From positions 1-21,513 of the IMG/VR virus record IMGVR_UViG_3300032050_000935: a stretch of 21,513 bases of DNA; one strand, given 5' to 3'. The first letter of the stretch is position 1, and every line of letters begins with the position of its first letter. The stretch is from a virus. A program made the position numbers and the translations under genes. Below are positions 15,616 through 21,513 of this stretch, piece by piece. The notes under the pieces are model-generated. The model saw only the letters and a list, made by a program, of their open reading frames with translations, was not told where the DNA came from and ran no database searches.

Positions 15616-15725
15616 GTTTTATTTTTGGATATGCAACGGGGATAGCTACAGTAATTGTAGCTTTAGTTATTTTAGTGGTAATCGGTAAAGCAAAACAAAG
15701 TTATGACAATTCTAAGCATAAGTGA
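15612..15725 (+). CDS. small single-pass membrane protein (37 aa)
   Basis: An ATG at 15612 overlaps the previous stop in ATGA and opens 37 codons. Residues about 5-25 are a continuous hydrophobic span (FGYATGIATVIVALVILVVI), followed by a charged tail GKAKQSYDNSKHK. The start is coupled and the end overlaps the next gene by 23 bases. The layout resembles small phage membrane peptides, with an outward N-terminus and a positive C-terminal side, but no family is recognised and a holin or assembly role cannot be claimed. It is short enough to be missed by gene callers. Confidence 0.55.
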   Translation: MSFIFGYATGIATVIVALVILVVIGKAKQSYDNSKHK

Positions 15726-16245
15726 TTTAAAAAATTTAATGGACGTTTCTTTTCACAAAAGGGACGAAACAATAACTGCAGCCATCGAGGCCGTTGAAAT
15801 GTCGTATGTAAAAAAATATTTTAAAGAGGAAGTTTATACTTTCATTTTAAAAAATACTATTGCATCACCAAGCAACACGTTTGCGGATTTAATTGTTGAC
15901 GGTGGTTTTTATGAGGACGAGGACGGTAAAGAATATTACATTAATGGATTAAATAAAACGATTGCACTATTAGCTTATTGTGATTTATTAATTAATCAAA
16001 CTGTAGTAACCAGGTTTGGAGCAGTAAATAAAAATGATAGCTATTCATTTAAACCAGATTTTTCCAGTATATTAGAGCAGGTTAGTAGATACAGAAAAAC
16101 TGCTTTATTATACCTGCAGGATATTGATACTATGCTTAGAGTTTACAACATCACTCCAAGCGACACGGATATTACAGATTTATTAACTGCTTACCGTTTA
16201 GAATGTGTAGGTAAAATTGAGGGAATTTTGAACGAATGGATATAG
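15703..16245 (+). CDS. head-tail connector-like protein
   Basis: The 180-residue, largely helical protein begins ILSISDLKNLMDVSFHKRDE and has a helical core with NKTIALLAYCDLLINQ (about 83-98), RFGAVNKND and SSILEQVSRYRKTALLYLQDID (about 120-141). This architecture is typical of head-tail connector/head-completion proteins (gp6-like; DUF6712-type in Bacteroidota phages). It lies immediately upstream of the portal, with an overlap of 10 bases. In other siphophages connectors normally lie downstream of the capsid gene, so the position is unusual. Function is inferred from pattern and neighbours. Confidence 0.5.
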   Translation: MTILSISDLKNLMDVSFHKRDETITAAIEAVEMSYVKKYFKEEVYTFILKNTIASPSNTFADLIVDGGFYEDEDGKEYYINGLNKTIALLAYCDLLINQTVVTRFGAVNKNDSYSFKPDFSSILEQVSRYRKTALLYLQDIDTMLRVYNITPSDTDITDLLTAYRLECVGKIEGILNEWI

Positions 16246-17213
16246 GTTTCGGAAAATATAAGATAAGTATTAGAAATACCAATACTGCAATAGTATCTGG
16301 AGATTCTAAGGCATTAATAGTTGGAGGCAATATGTTTGGCAATCTAAACTTATTGACTAATTACAAATTTGCAGATGTAATTTTATACCAATTAATCCAG
16401 AAGATTATTGATGCAATGAGTGGTATTGTTTGGACGATGCAAGGGACTGAATTAACATTGCTGCAGGCTAATCTAAAAATCATTTTTGAAAAGAATTTTG
16501 GAGACTTTTACAAGGCCTTATACTTTAATGGTATGGCAGTATTCGTTGTAAATTTTGATACACAACACGTCAAGCTATTAAAGGAAAACAAGTATAAAAT
16601 AGAAACAGACGGCTCAATAACTTTAGATAAAGAATTTGAGGGTTACCGTGTTTTTGTTACCTATTCGGAAACCTATAAAATGTTTGGCAAAACAGATTAC
16701 GAAACTTGTAAGGATATGTATTTGCATATTGATAATTTGATGAATGCAATAAATTGCACTACTGAAAATTTAGGTGCAATGGGTATTTTAAGTCCCGAAA
16801 GTGTATCTGGAGTGATGACGAATTTAGGGGATAAGGAACGAGAAAAGCTACAAACTGAATGGCGAGAAAAGTATGGTTTAAAGGTTGGCAAGTGGTCAAT
16901 CCTAATGACACAAACCCCAACTAAATTCCAACAAATTAATTTACCGATCAAAGATTTAGAACTAACACAAAAATTAGAGAATGCAGTTAAGATTCTGGCA
17001 GGCTATCACAAAGTACCTTATGAATTGGTTGCACTATCGGGACAAAGCACCTATGCAAATAGAAAAGAGGCAATGAATGAATTAATCGATTTAACCTGCA
17101 AAGCTTATGCGAATAAATTATTTGATATTGCCAGTCAGATTTTCTTTACAAAACCTATTAAAGTAAATTACATATTTGAAAAAATAATCACAAACAATGG
17201 AACAACTATTTAA
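16236..17213 (+). CDS. portal protein
   Basis: A 325-residue protein with portal features: an N-terminal region leading to SGIVWTMQG, a central KALYFNGMAVFVV and, near the C-terminus, KILAGYHKVPYEL followed by SGQSTYANRKEAMN (about 268-281), a signature of HK97/SPP1-like portals. It forms the dodecameric ring through which DNA enters the head and is joined to the tail. It is short compared with about 400-500 residues in most portals, mainly at the ends. The ATG overlaps the connector gene by 10 bases and the stop overlaps the protease start by 17 bases. The following protease and capsid genes confirm a head module. Confidence 0.8.
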   Translation: MDIGFGKYKISIRNTNTAIVSGDSKALIVGGNMFGNLNLLTNYKFADVILYQLIQKIIDAMSGIVWTMQGTELTLLQANLKIIFEKNFGDFYKALYFNGMAVFVVNFDTQHVKLLKENKYKIETDGSITLDKEFEGYRVFVTYSETYKMFGKTDYETCKDMYLHIDNLMNAINCTTENLGAMGILSPESVSGVMTNLGDKEREKLQTEWREKYGLKVGKWSILMTQTPTKFQQINLPIKDLELTQKLENAVKILAGYHKVPYELVALSGQSTYANRKEAMNELIDLTCKAYANKLFDIASQIFFTKPIKVNYIFEKIITNNGTTI

Positions 17214-17754
17214 AATAAACAACGCAACCACTTACAAATTTGATAAAGTAGGTGAAGATGCAACAACTTTGAAATATATCATCAAAGGTGATGTGTCGCA
17301 TTATGGAGTTAGAAATGAGAATTACGAAATAGACAACAAAGGTTGTTTTTCTAAGCATTTAAAAAAGGTGAAAGAAAATAATTCTGCTATTCCATTGGTA
17401 TTAAACCACAACGATTCGGATGCTGAAACTATTGGTAAATTTGTCGAGTTTGAGGACGGAGATACTTACCTATGGGGTTCTGCAGAATTGGTAAAAACTC
17501 CTTATATAATTAATGAGGTTGTTCCAAAGATTGAGGCAGGAATTTATCCGTGCTTTAGTACTTACGGTTGGGCAACACAAGGCAGTTGGAATAATGAGAA
17601 AGAGGCTTTTATTGTGGACGAGGCGGTTTTAATGAATGTATCTCTGGTTTCGCAAGGCGCTGACTTAAGAGCAAAAGCAACTTTGCAGCAACTTAAAAAC
17701 AAATTTGAGGTTAAAGAAACCACAAAAAAAACTTTTATTTTTAATTTTAAATAA
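17197..17754 (+). CDS. HK97-type prohead maturation protease
   Basis: The 185-residue protein matches the U35/HK97 prohead protease: LKYIIKGDVSHYGVRN near the start, LVLNHND with putative catalytic H71, IGKF, and GIYPCFSTYG with putative nucleophile S121. The C-terminus is Lys-rich, with NFEVKETTKKTFIFNFK-like sequence. It would cleave the capsid protein delta domain during head maturation. It lies between portal and capsid genes, as expected. The stop lies inside the first bases of the 33-bp element upstream of the capsid gene, so that element is intergenic only in part. Confidence 0.85.
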   Translation: MEQLFKINNATTYKFDKVGEDATTLKYIIKGDVSHYGVRNENYEIDNKGCFSKHLKKVKENNSAIPLVLNHNDSDAETIGKFVEFEDGDTYLWGSAELVKTPYIINEVVPKIEAGIYPCFSTYGWATQGSWNNEKEAFIVDEAVLMNVSLVSQGADLRAKATLQQLKNKFEVKETTKKTFIFNFK

Positions 17755-17780
17755 AAGTATAAATTAGTATTTATTTTTAC
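17748..17780 (+). promoter_or_regulatory. 33-bp repeat, candidate phage late promoter, copy 2
   Basis: Nearly identical (32/33) to the block ahead of the tail-tube gene; it ends 28 bases before the capsid start codon. It contains the decamers AGTATAAATT and AGTATTTATT in tandem. The third, upstream decamer of copy 1 is only partly matched here. Outside the block the two leaders diverge, so the identity is not just shared leader DNA. Confidence 0.65.
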
Positions 17781-17808
17781 GACAATTAAAAACATAAAAA
17801 CAACAATA

Positions 17809-19032
17809 ATGAAAAAAAATACAAAACTTGTTGCACTTTTTAAAGAATTAAAAAACTCTTTAAGTGCTGAAACCAAAACAGAAGTTATGGCAGCATTTGA
17901 GGCAGCTATTGCAGAGGCAGAATCAGCAGAGGCTGAGGTTACTAAAGATGATTTAATCACATTAGTAGAATCTAAACTTGCAGGATTAGCAACTGTAGAA
18001 CAAATGGCTGAAATGCAAAATATGATTAACAACAAATTCACTATGAAAAACCAAACTGAATATTTAAAAACTAAAAAATCTTTAACGGATTTTTACAACG
18101 TAATTAAAAACTCGAGTCGTGATACTTACAAAGAGAATTGGGCTAAGGTTTGTAAAACAGAAATCAAAAACGACATCGACCCAGACGGCGTTTTATTACC
18201 TGCAGCGATCACAACTGCAATTATTGATAACATCAATAAGGCAGGAACATTATTTTCTTTGTTAAACAAAACTGGTTTAAAATCTATCAAGGTTCCAGTA
18301 AACACTTTAGCAGAAGATGCAACAACTGGTCGTGCAGGTCGCCATACAAAAGGAACTACAAAGGACGCACAAGTTTGGGATTTAGCACCAAAAACAATTT
18401 TAGCGCAAGCAATTTTCAAATTGTTGCCAGTTGATTACGAAACTTTACGCCAGGTTGAAGATGAGGCTGCTTTAGTTCGTTACATCGTTGCTGAGTTAAC
18501 AAACTTTTGGACTAAAGAAGTTGAAATGGCAATTTTAGTTGGGGACGGACGTTCGACTTCTGATTCTCGTCACATCACTTCTTTTGAAACTATTGCGGTT
18601 TCAGCATCAACGGATTACATTACAGTTGTGGATAACACGGCATCCCCTGCAGTTCCTACAATGGAATTAGTACGTGAGGCAGTAGACTCTATCGAGTCTG
18701 AGGGACGTTTAGTATTAGTAATGTCAAAACAAAATAAGACTTTATTAGCCAAGCATATTTACGCAACTGGAGGTACAACTCGTTACGCAAGTGATGCTGA
18801 GTTAGCAGGTCAATTAGGTGTTGATGAAATTATTATTAACAAACACGTAAACGCAGCGAATGGCGCTTTAGCTATTGTGTTGGACGTTGATGCTTACAAT
18901 GTTGTAGGTGATACTACTCCAGAACAAATCAATCAATACGACATCTATAAAAACCAAAATGTTTTCGAATTAGTTGGTTTAGCAGGAGGTGGTTTAGTAA
19001 GATTGAAATCTGCAGCGGTTGTGAAACCATAA
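17809..19032 (+). CDS. major capsid protein, HK97 fold
   Basis: A 407-residue protein. Residues 1-85 are Lys/Glu/Ala-rich helix (KNTKLVALFKELKNSLSAE..., with EAEVTKDDLITLVESKL), typical of the cleaved scaffolding delta domain. The core has DPDGVLLPAAITTAI, KVPVNTLAEDATTGRAGRHT, the P-domain/spine-like region with DYETLRQVEDEAALVRYIV, AILVGDGRS (about 240-248) and the C-terminal YDIYKNQNVFELVGLAGGGLVRLKSAA. This is the HK97-fold capsid. The maturation cleavage should fall near residues 85-105, but the exact site is not visible. It lies between the repeat element and a strong hairpin terminator and therefore can be transcribed as a single gene. Confidence 0.92.
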   Translation: MKKNTKLVALFKELKNSLSAETKTEVMAAFEAAIAEAESAEAEVTKDDLITLVESKLAGLATVEQMAEMQNMINNKFTMKNQTEYLKTKKSLTDFYNVIKNSSRDTYKENWAKVCKTEIKNDIDPDGVLLPAAITTAIIDNINKAGTLFSLLNKTGLKSIKVPVNTLAEDATTGRAGRHTKGTTKDAQVWDLAPKTILAQAIFKLLPVDYETLRQVEDEAALVRYIVAELTNFWTKEVEMAILVGDGRSTSDSRHITSFETIAVSASTDYITVVDNTASPAVPTMELVREAVDSIESEGRLVLVMSKQNKTLLAKHIYATGGTTRYASDAELAGQLGVDEIIINKHVNAANGALAIVLDVDAYNVVGDTTPEQINQYDIYKNQNVFELVGLAGGGLVRLKSAAVVKP

Positions 19033-19057
19033 AAATTAATTACAAATTTTTACCTAG

Positions 19058-19086
19058 AAAGGGTGGGTTAACGCTCACCCTTTTTT
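19058..19086 (+). terminator. rho-independent terminator after the capsid gene
   Basis: AAAGGGTGGG (19058-19067) pairs with CTCACCCTTT (19074-19083) across a 6-nt loop TTAACG, with one G-U pair, and continues into a T-run to 19086. It follows the capsid stop by 25 bases and lies just before the next start codon at 19093. Confidence 0.85.
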
Positions 19087-19092
19087 ATTAAG

Positions 19093-19605
19093 ATGAAAAT
19101 AACTAAGACTACAAAACTATCTGAGTGTTCAAGTATCATCACGCAAGATGATATAAATACGATTGAAAGTAAAGTGGATGATAGTTATATAAAAAAGTTT
19201 CCTAGCATAGTAAACAATACCGTTGGTGAATTCATAATGTTATTAAGAGGGGACCAGGAATATTTAAAGGAATTCTTTTTGAAAAACGAAAACGATATTA
19301 CTGTTTACGAATATTGCGCAAAACTAAAGCATCTAAAAAAGGAAATAACTAAGGTTTCAGACCACTTAAAAAATTTAAGTATCAAACAGACGGTAAACGA
19401 GATTGAGGCTGCCAAAGGTGTCCTTTTCCCCTCTTTCGAGGAAAATATTTTGATATACTGCCAACAAAAGTTCTTTCTTAATTCGATAAGACAAGCGGAA
19501 GAAATTTTACTATGTGATTTTCTTTTGCTGAAAAAAAATGATATGGCAAATATTAAATTTGAAAAGAATTTAAGAAAAATAACCGAACCAAAATTTAAAA
19601 AATGA
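19093..19605 (+). CDS. hypothetical phage virion-region protein
   Basis: A 170-residue helical protein with no recognised domain. Features: a short N-terminus MKITKTTKLSECSSI, then VNNTVGEFIMLLRGD (about 41-55), ENDITVYEYCAKLKHLKKEI, EAAKGVLFPSFEENILIYC (about 109-127), and a Lys-rich C-terminus ending EPKFKK. It begins 7 bases after the capsid terminator and overlaps the next gene by 4 bases. The size and helical content would fit a head- or tail-assembly chaperone or joining protein, but nothing shows which. Expression would depend on read-through or on a promoter not seen here. Confidence 0.55.
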   Translation: MKITKTTKLSECSSIITQDDINTIESKVDDSYIKKFPSIVNNTVGEFIMLLRGDQEYLKEFFLKNENDITVYEYCAKLKHLKKEITKVSDHLKNLSIKQTVNEIEAAKGVLFPSFEENILIYCQQKFFLNSIRQAEEILLCDFLLLKKNDMANIKFEKNLRKITEPKFKK

Positions 19606-20192
19606 GTTTCTACGATAAAATAAAAACGATTGCCAGTACAATGTCTGGTTACAATGTTATTGTTGACACTTCAAACGGTGCAAATGTAGAATTTGATAGG
19701 TTGGAAATGCCTGCAATTTTAATTCTTATTCAACAATCTGGAACATACAACACGGCAAACTCACACTATAGAGATTCATCAAATGTAAGAATTGTTATTT
19801 TTAATAAAATACCTCAAGGTTTTAAGAGTACTGATATTGATACGATTAAAGAAACTCTAAAAGAGGATTTGGTAAGATTGCACCACAAGATCAGATACAA
19901 TTTTGATTTCAAAATAAATTCAATCAATCTGAATTACGATTTAGTTTACGATGAATACGATGCTAATTTATTTGGTGTTGTAATGAATGATGTAATAACT
20001 GAACGTGTTGGATTAAATTTAGCGTGCTTTAATACGCCACAACCACAACAATTCACTGTTGAAATAAAGGACCAGGACGGCAATATAATAGAAACTTTTA
20101 CATCAAGCGGTGAATACTTTGTTACTTTATTCAGCGGCGTAAGTGATACAATTACAAATAATGTTACAACAATTTTAGACGATATAATATAA
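19602..20192 (+). CDS. tail-terminator/neck-like protein
   Basis: This 196-residue protein has a small alpha/beta core (about 1-145) of a type seen in tail-terminator/completion proteins: YDKIKTIASTM, then a GANVEFDRLEMPAILILIQQ strand-helix, IVIFNK and EDLVRLHHKIRY. Residues about 146-196 form a C-terminal extension (TVEIKDQDGNIIETFTSSGE...) resembling small beta domains appended to virion proteins in Bacteroidota phages. It overlaps the previous gene and shares the last base of its stop with the tail-fibre start. Head-tail joining is inferred from pattern and context, not from a strong match. Confidence 0.5.
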   Translation: MSFYDKIKTIASTMSGYNVIVDTSNGANVEFDRLEMPAILILIQQSGTYNTANSHYRDSSNVRIVIFNKIPQGFKSTDIDTIKETLKEDLVRLHHKIRYNFDFKINSINLNYDLVYDEYDANLFGVVMNDVITERVGLNLACFNTPQPQQFTVEIKDQDGNIIETFTSSGEYFVTLFSGVSDTITNNVTTILDDII

Positions 20193-21127
20193 TGGGAATA
20201 GTTAATGGCAGCCTACAATTAGGTTATAAAGATAATGCTTGGTTTACAGCCAATGCTAGTTTAGTTTTATTAGTAGGTCAAATAGTTTATTTAGAACAAA
20301 CGGGCACTTATAAAATAGGTAATGGCGTAACGGCTTTAAGTGCTTTATCTTTTTTAGGCGGTGGTAGTGGCTCTGGCGTTCAATCAGTAAGCGGTACAAA
20401 CGTAGATAATACTGATCCTTTGAATCCAATAGTATTAGAGCAAACAACAATAGCTGGTGAAACTATTGAAACACAAAACAATAAAGGTCAAGCAAATGGA
20501 TACGTAGAATTAGATGGCTCGAATAGGATTCTATTCCCTGCTCAGGCAAACCCTAGTGTAAAATCAATTATCAGAAATATTAATGCTACTTCTAGAAATT
20601 ATATATTTCCAGATTCAAACGGAACGGTGGCATTAACTACTGATATACCCAGTATTGCTGGATTAATTAAAGTAATTGCAAAAGATATAGCAACAAGTTC
20701 AGCTTTAACTGGAACAACTGCAATAACATTACTTAGGTCAATTTTGATTCCTGCTAATACATTTACAACGGGCGATGTTTGCCGAATATTTAATAGGTCA
20801 ATTAGAAGTACTGCAACAGGTTCAGCTACAAATTACATTTATATAAATACAAGTGCTAGTCTATCTGGAGCTACTTTAGTTGGAACGCAAACAGCGGGGA
20901 GTCGTTTTTACGGTATGGAACGTAATTTATATATAAAGTCTTCAACAGTTAGTGAAACTGTTGATACTTCTACTTCAGTAAGTGGTGATTCGGTTGCGGT
21001 ACAACCAGTGGCAAACTCAAATCTTAATATAGATTGGACTGTAAATCAATATATCATTCATGCTTTTGCTAATGCTGCAACAGGAAATAGCACGGTTTCA
21101 AGCGGTTTAATTGTTCAAAAAATGTAA
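20192..21127 (+). CDS. tail fibre-like protein
   Basis: The 311-residue protein begins with a short fibre-attachment-type domain (about 5-57): LQLGYKDNAWFTANASLVL, GQIVYLEQTGTYKIGNGVTA and then SALSFLGGG. That pattern (W/F-x-x-N-x-x-L..G-x-K-I-G-D/N-G) is common at the N-terminus of phage fibres. A Gly/Ser linker follows, then a low-complexity, Ser/Thr/Ala/Asn-rich beta region (to 311) with YVELDGSNRILFP and SNGTVALTTD motifs, typical of trimeric fibre shafts. It is the likely receptor-binding fibre. It ends just before a small unknown gene. A structural spike or fibre-joining protein is an alternative. Confidence 0.65.
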   Translation: MGIVNGSLQLGYKDNAWFTANASLVLLVGQIVYLEQTGTYKIGNGVTALSALSFLGGGSGSGVQSVSGTNVDNTDPLNPIVLEQTTIAGETIETQNNKGQANGYVELDGSNRILFPAQANPSVKSIIRNINATSRNYIFPDSNGTVALTTDIPSIAGLIKVIAKDIATSSALTGTTAITLLRSILIPANTFTTGDVCRIFNRSIRSTATGSATNYIYINTSASLSGATLVGTQTAGSRFYGMERNLYIKSSTVSETVDTSTSVSGDSVAVQPVANSNLNIDWTVNQYIIHAFANAATGNSTVSSGLIVQKM

Positions 21128-21128
21128 A

Positions 21129-21317
21129 ATGGAAATAGATTTAAAAAAAATAGTTTGGGTTCAAGTGATTAATGAAAATCAAAGTCATATTAATATTGAT
21201 GGTGATGGGATTAAATTATTAGAGTTTGATAAAATGGATATTAATAATATTACTTATAAGAATAGTAATGATTTTGTAACCGTAAATAATTTAACCATTT
21301 TAGACAATGGCATTTAA
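21129..21317 (+). CDS. small hypothetical protein
   Basis: A 62-residue protein if started at ATG 21129, one base after the fibre stop (an in-frame TTG at 21111 would overlap the fibre and is less likely). It is acidic, rich in Asp/Asn/Ile (NIDGDGIKLLEFDKMDINN, NSNDFVTVNNLTILDNG) and has no visible domain. It resembles small proteins encoded after phage fibres, possibly a fibre-assembly or accessory protein. It overlaps the next gene by 11 bases. Function unknown. Confidence 0.5.
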   Translation: MEIDLKKIVWVQVINENQSHINIDGDGIKLLEFDKMDINNITYKNSNDFVTVNNLTILDNGI

Positions 21318-21513
21318 GTTTAACGAGATAACTTTTGATTTAAAGGATATACTTCTAATCGTTGGATTAGTAGCAGGATATTTCAATTTTAAATCAGAGC
21401 AAAAAGAACAATTTACTCAGTTAAAAAGTGAGATACAGCAAATAATAGCGGATAACAAAATCCAAGAAATTAAATTTAACGCTAAATTTGATTTGCTAAG
21501 TAAACCAACAAGC
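21307..21513 (+). CDS. partial membrane-anchored coiled-coil protein
   Basis: The ATG at 21307 lies 11 bases inside the preceding gene, and the frame is open to the window edge (69 codons seen). Residues about 11-28 contain a hydrophobic span (DILLIVGLVAGYFNF), followed by a Lys/Glu/Gln-rich helix with coiled-coil character (SEQKEQFTQLKSEIQQIIAD). A short N-terminal membrane anchor with a long charged helix resembles phage lysis-cassette or membrane-protein partners, but the end is missing, so holin or spanin cannot be assigned. The 3' end is beyond the window. Confidence 0.55.
   Translation, partial: MAFKFNEITFDLKDILLIVGLVAGYFNFKSEQKEQFTQLKSEIQQIIADNKIQEIKFNAKFDLLSKPTS

Noticed and set aside
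17562-18041. 159-codon reverse-strand frame with Ala/Ser-rich and hydrophobic sequence
   Set aside because: It spans the end of the protease gene, the promoter-like repeat and the start of the capsid gene; its sequence mirrors the Ala/Glu-rich capsid N-terminus.
20192-21127. Diversity-generating retroelement target in the tail fibre
   Set aside because: No reverse transcriptase, template repeat or adenine-biased variable repeat is visible in the window.
1-21513. CRISPR arrays, tRNA genes and rRNA
   Set aside because: No regularly spaced repeats and no cloverleaf or rRNA-like segments were seen on either strand.

Overview
The window is part of the genome of a tailed phage or prophage, siphovirus-like in gene content, from a low-GC Bacteroidota host, most likely a flavobacterium. 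The DNA is AT-rich. Start codons lack Shine-Dalgarno sequences and are preceded by A-rich leaders. One upstream region carries the Bacteroidota -7 box TAnnTTTG, and the virion proteins look like those of Bacteroidota phages. No integrase, lysogeny repressor, replication gene or tRNA is visible, so free phage and prophage cannot be told apart here.

Left end (1-790): a DUF551-type gene lies between two imperfect stem-loops whose outer ends read TAAC...GTTA. The layout resembles an integron gene cassette with attC-like sites. Two tiny overlapping ORFs follow, then a promoter with a palindrome over the predicted transcription start.

Accessory module (791-4384): five genes packed almost end to end encode a ParB/Srx protein, a cupin, an IbrA-like PP-loop (PAPS reductase/DUF3440) enzyme, a small protein with a PHWY motif and an IbrB-like ParB protein. 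This is probably an enzymatic or regulatory unit of unknown chemistry. It reads directly into the packaging genes.

Packaging and tail (4393-12740): a DUF5681-like small-terminase candidate, an unknown small protein, the large terminase, a tail-completion-like protein, the tape measure protein and two large tail-tip proteins, one with an apparent carbohydrate-binding jelly-roll insert.

Reverse-strand island (12737-14578): three translationally coupled glycosyltransferases (two GT2-like, one GT25-like) interrupt the virion genes.

Tail tube and head (14648-19032): probable major tail protein, a CxxC protein, a 37-residue membrane peptide, a connector, portal, prohead protease and HK97-fold major capsid protein. 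A near-identical 33-bp element precedes both the tail-tube and capsid genes and is a strong candidate for a phage late promoter. A hairpin terminator closes the capsid gene, making it a self-contained transcription unit.

Right end (19093-21513): an unknown protein, a tail-terminator-like protein, a tail fibre, a small unknown protein and the start of a membrane-anchored coiled-coil protein cut by the window edge. The gene order is unusual: terminase and tape measure lie upstream of tail tube, portal, protease and capsid.
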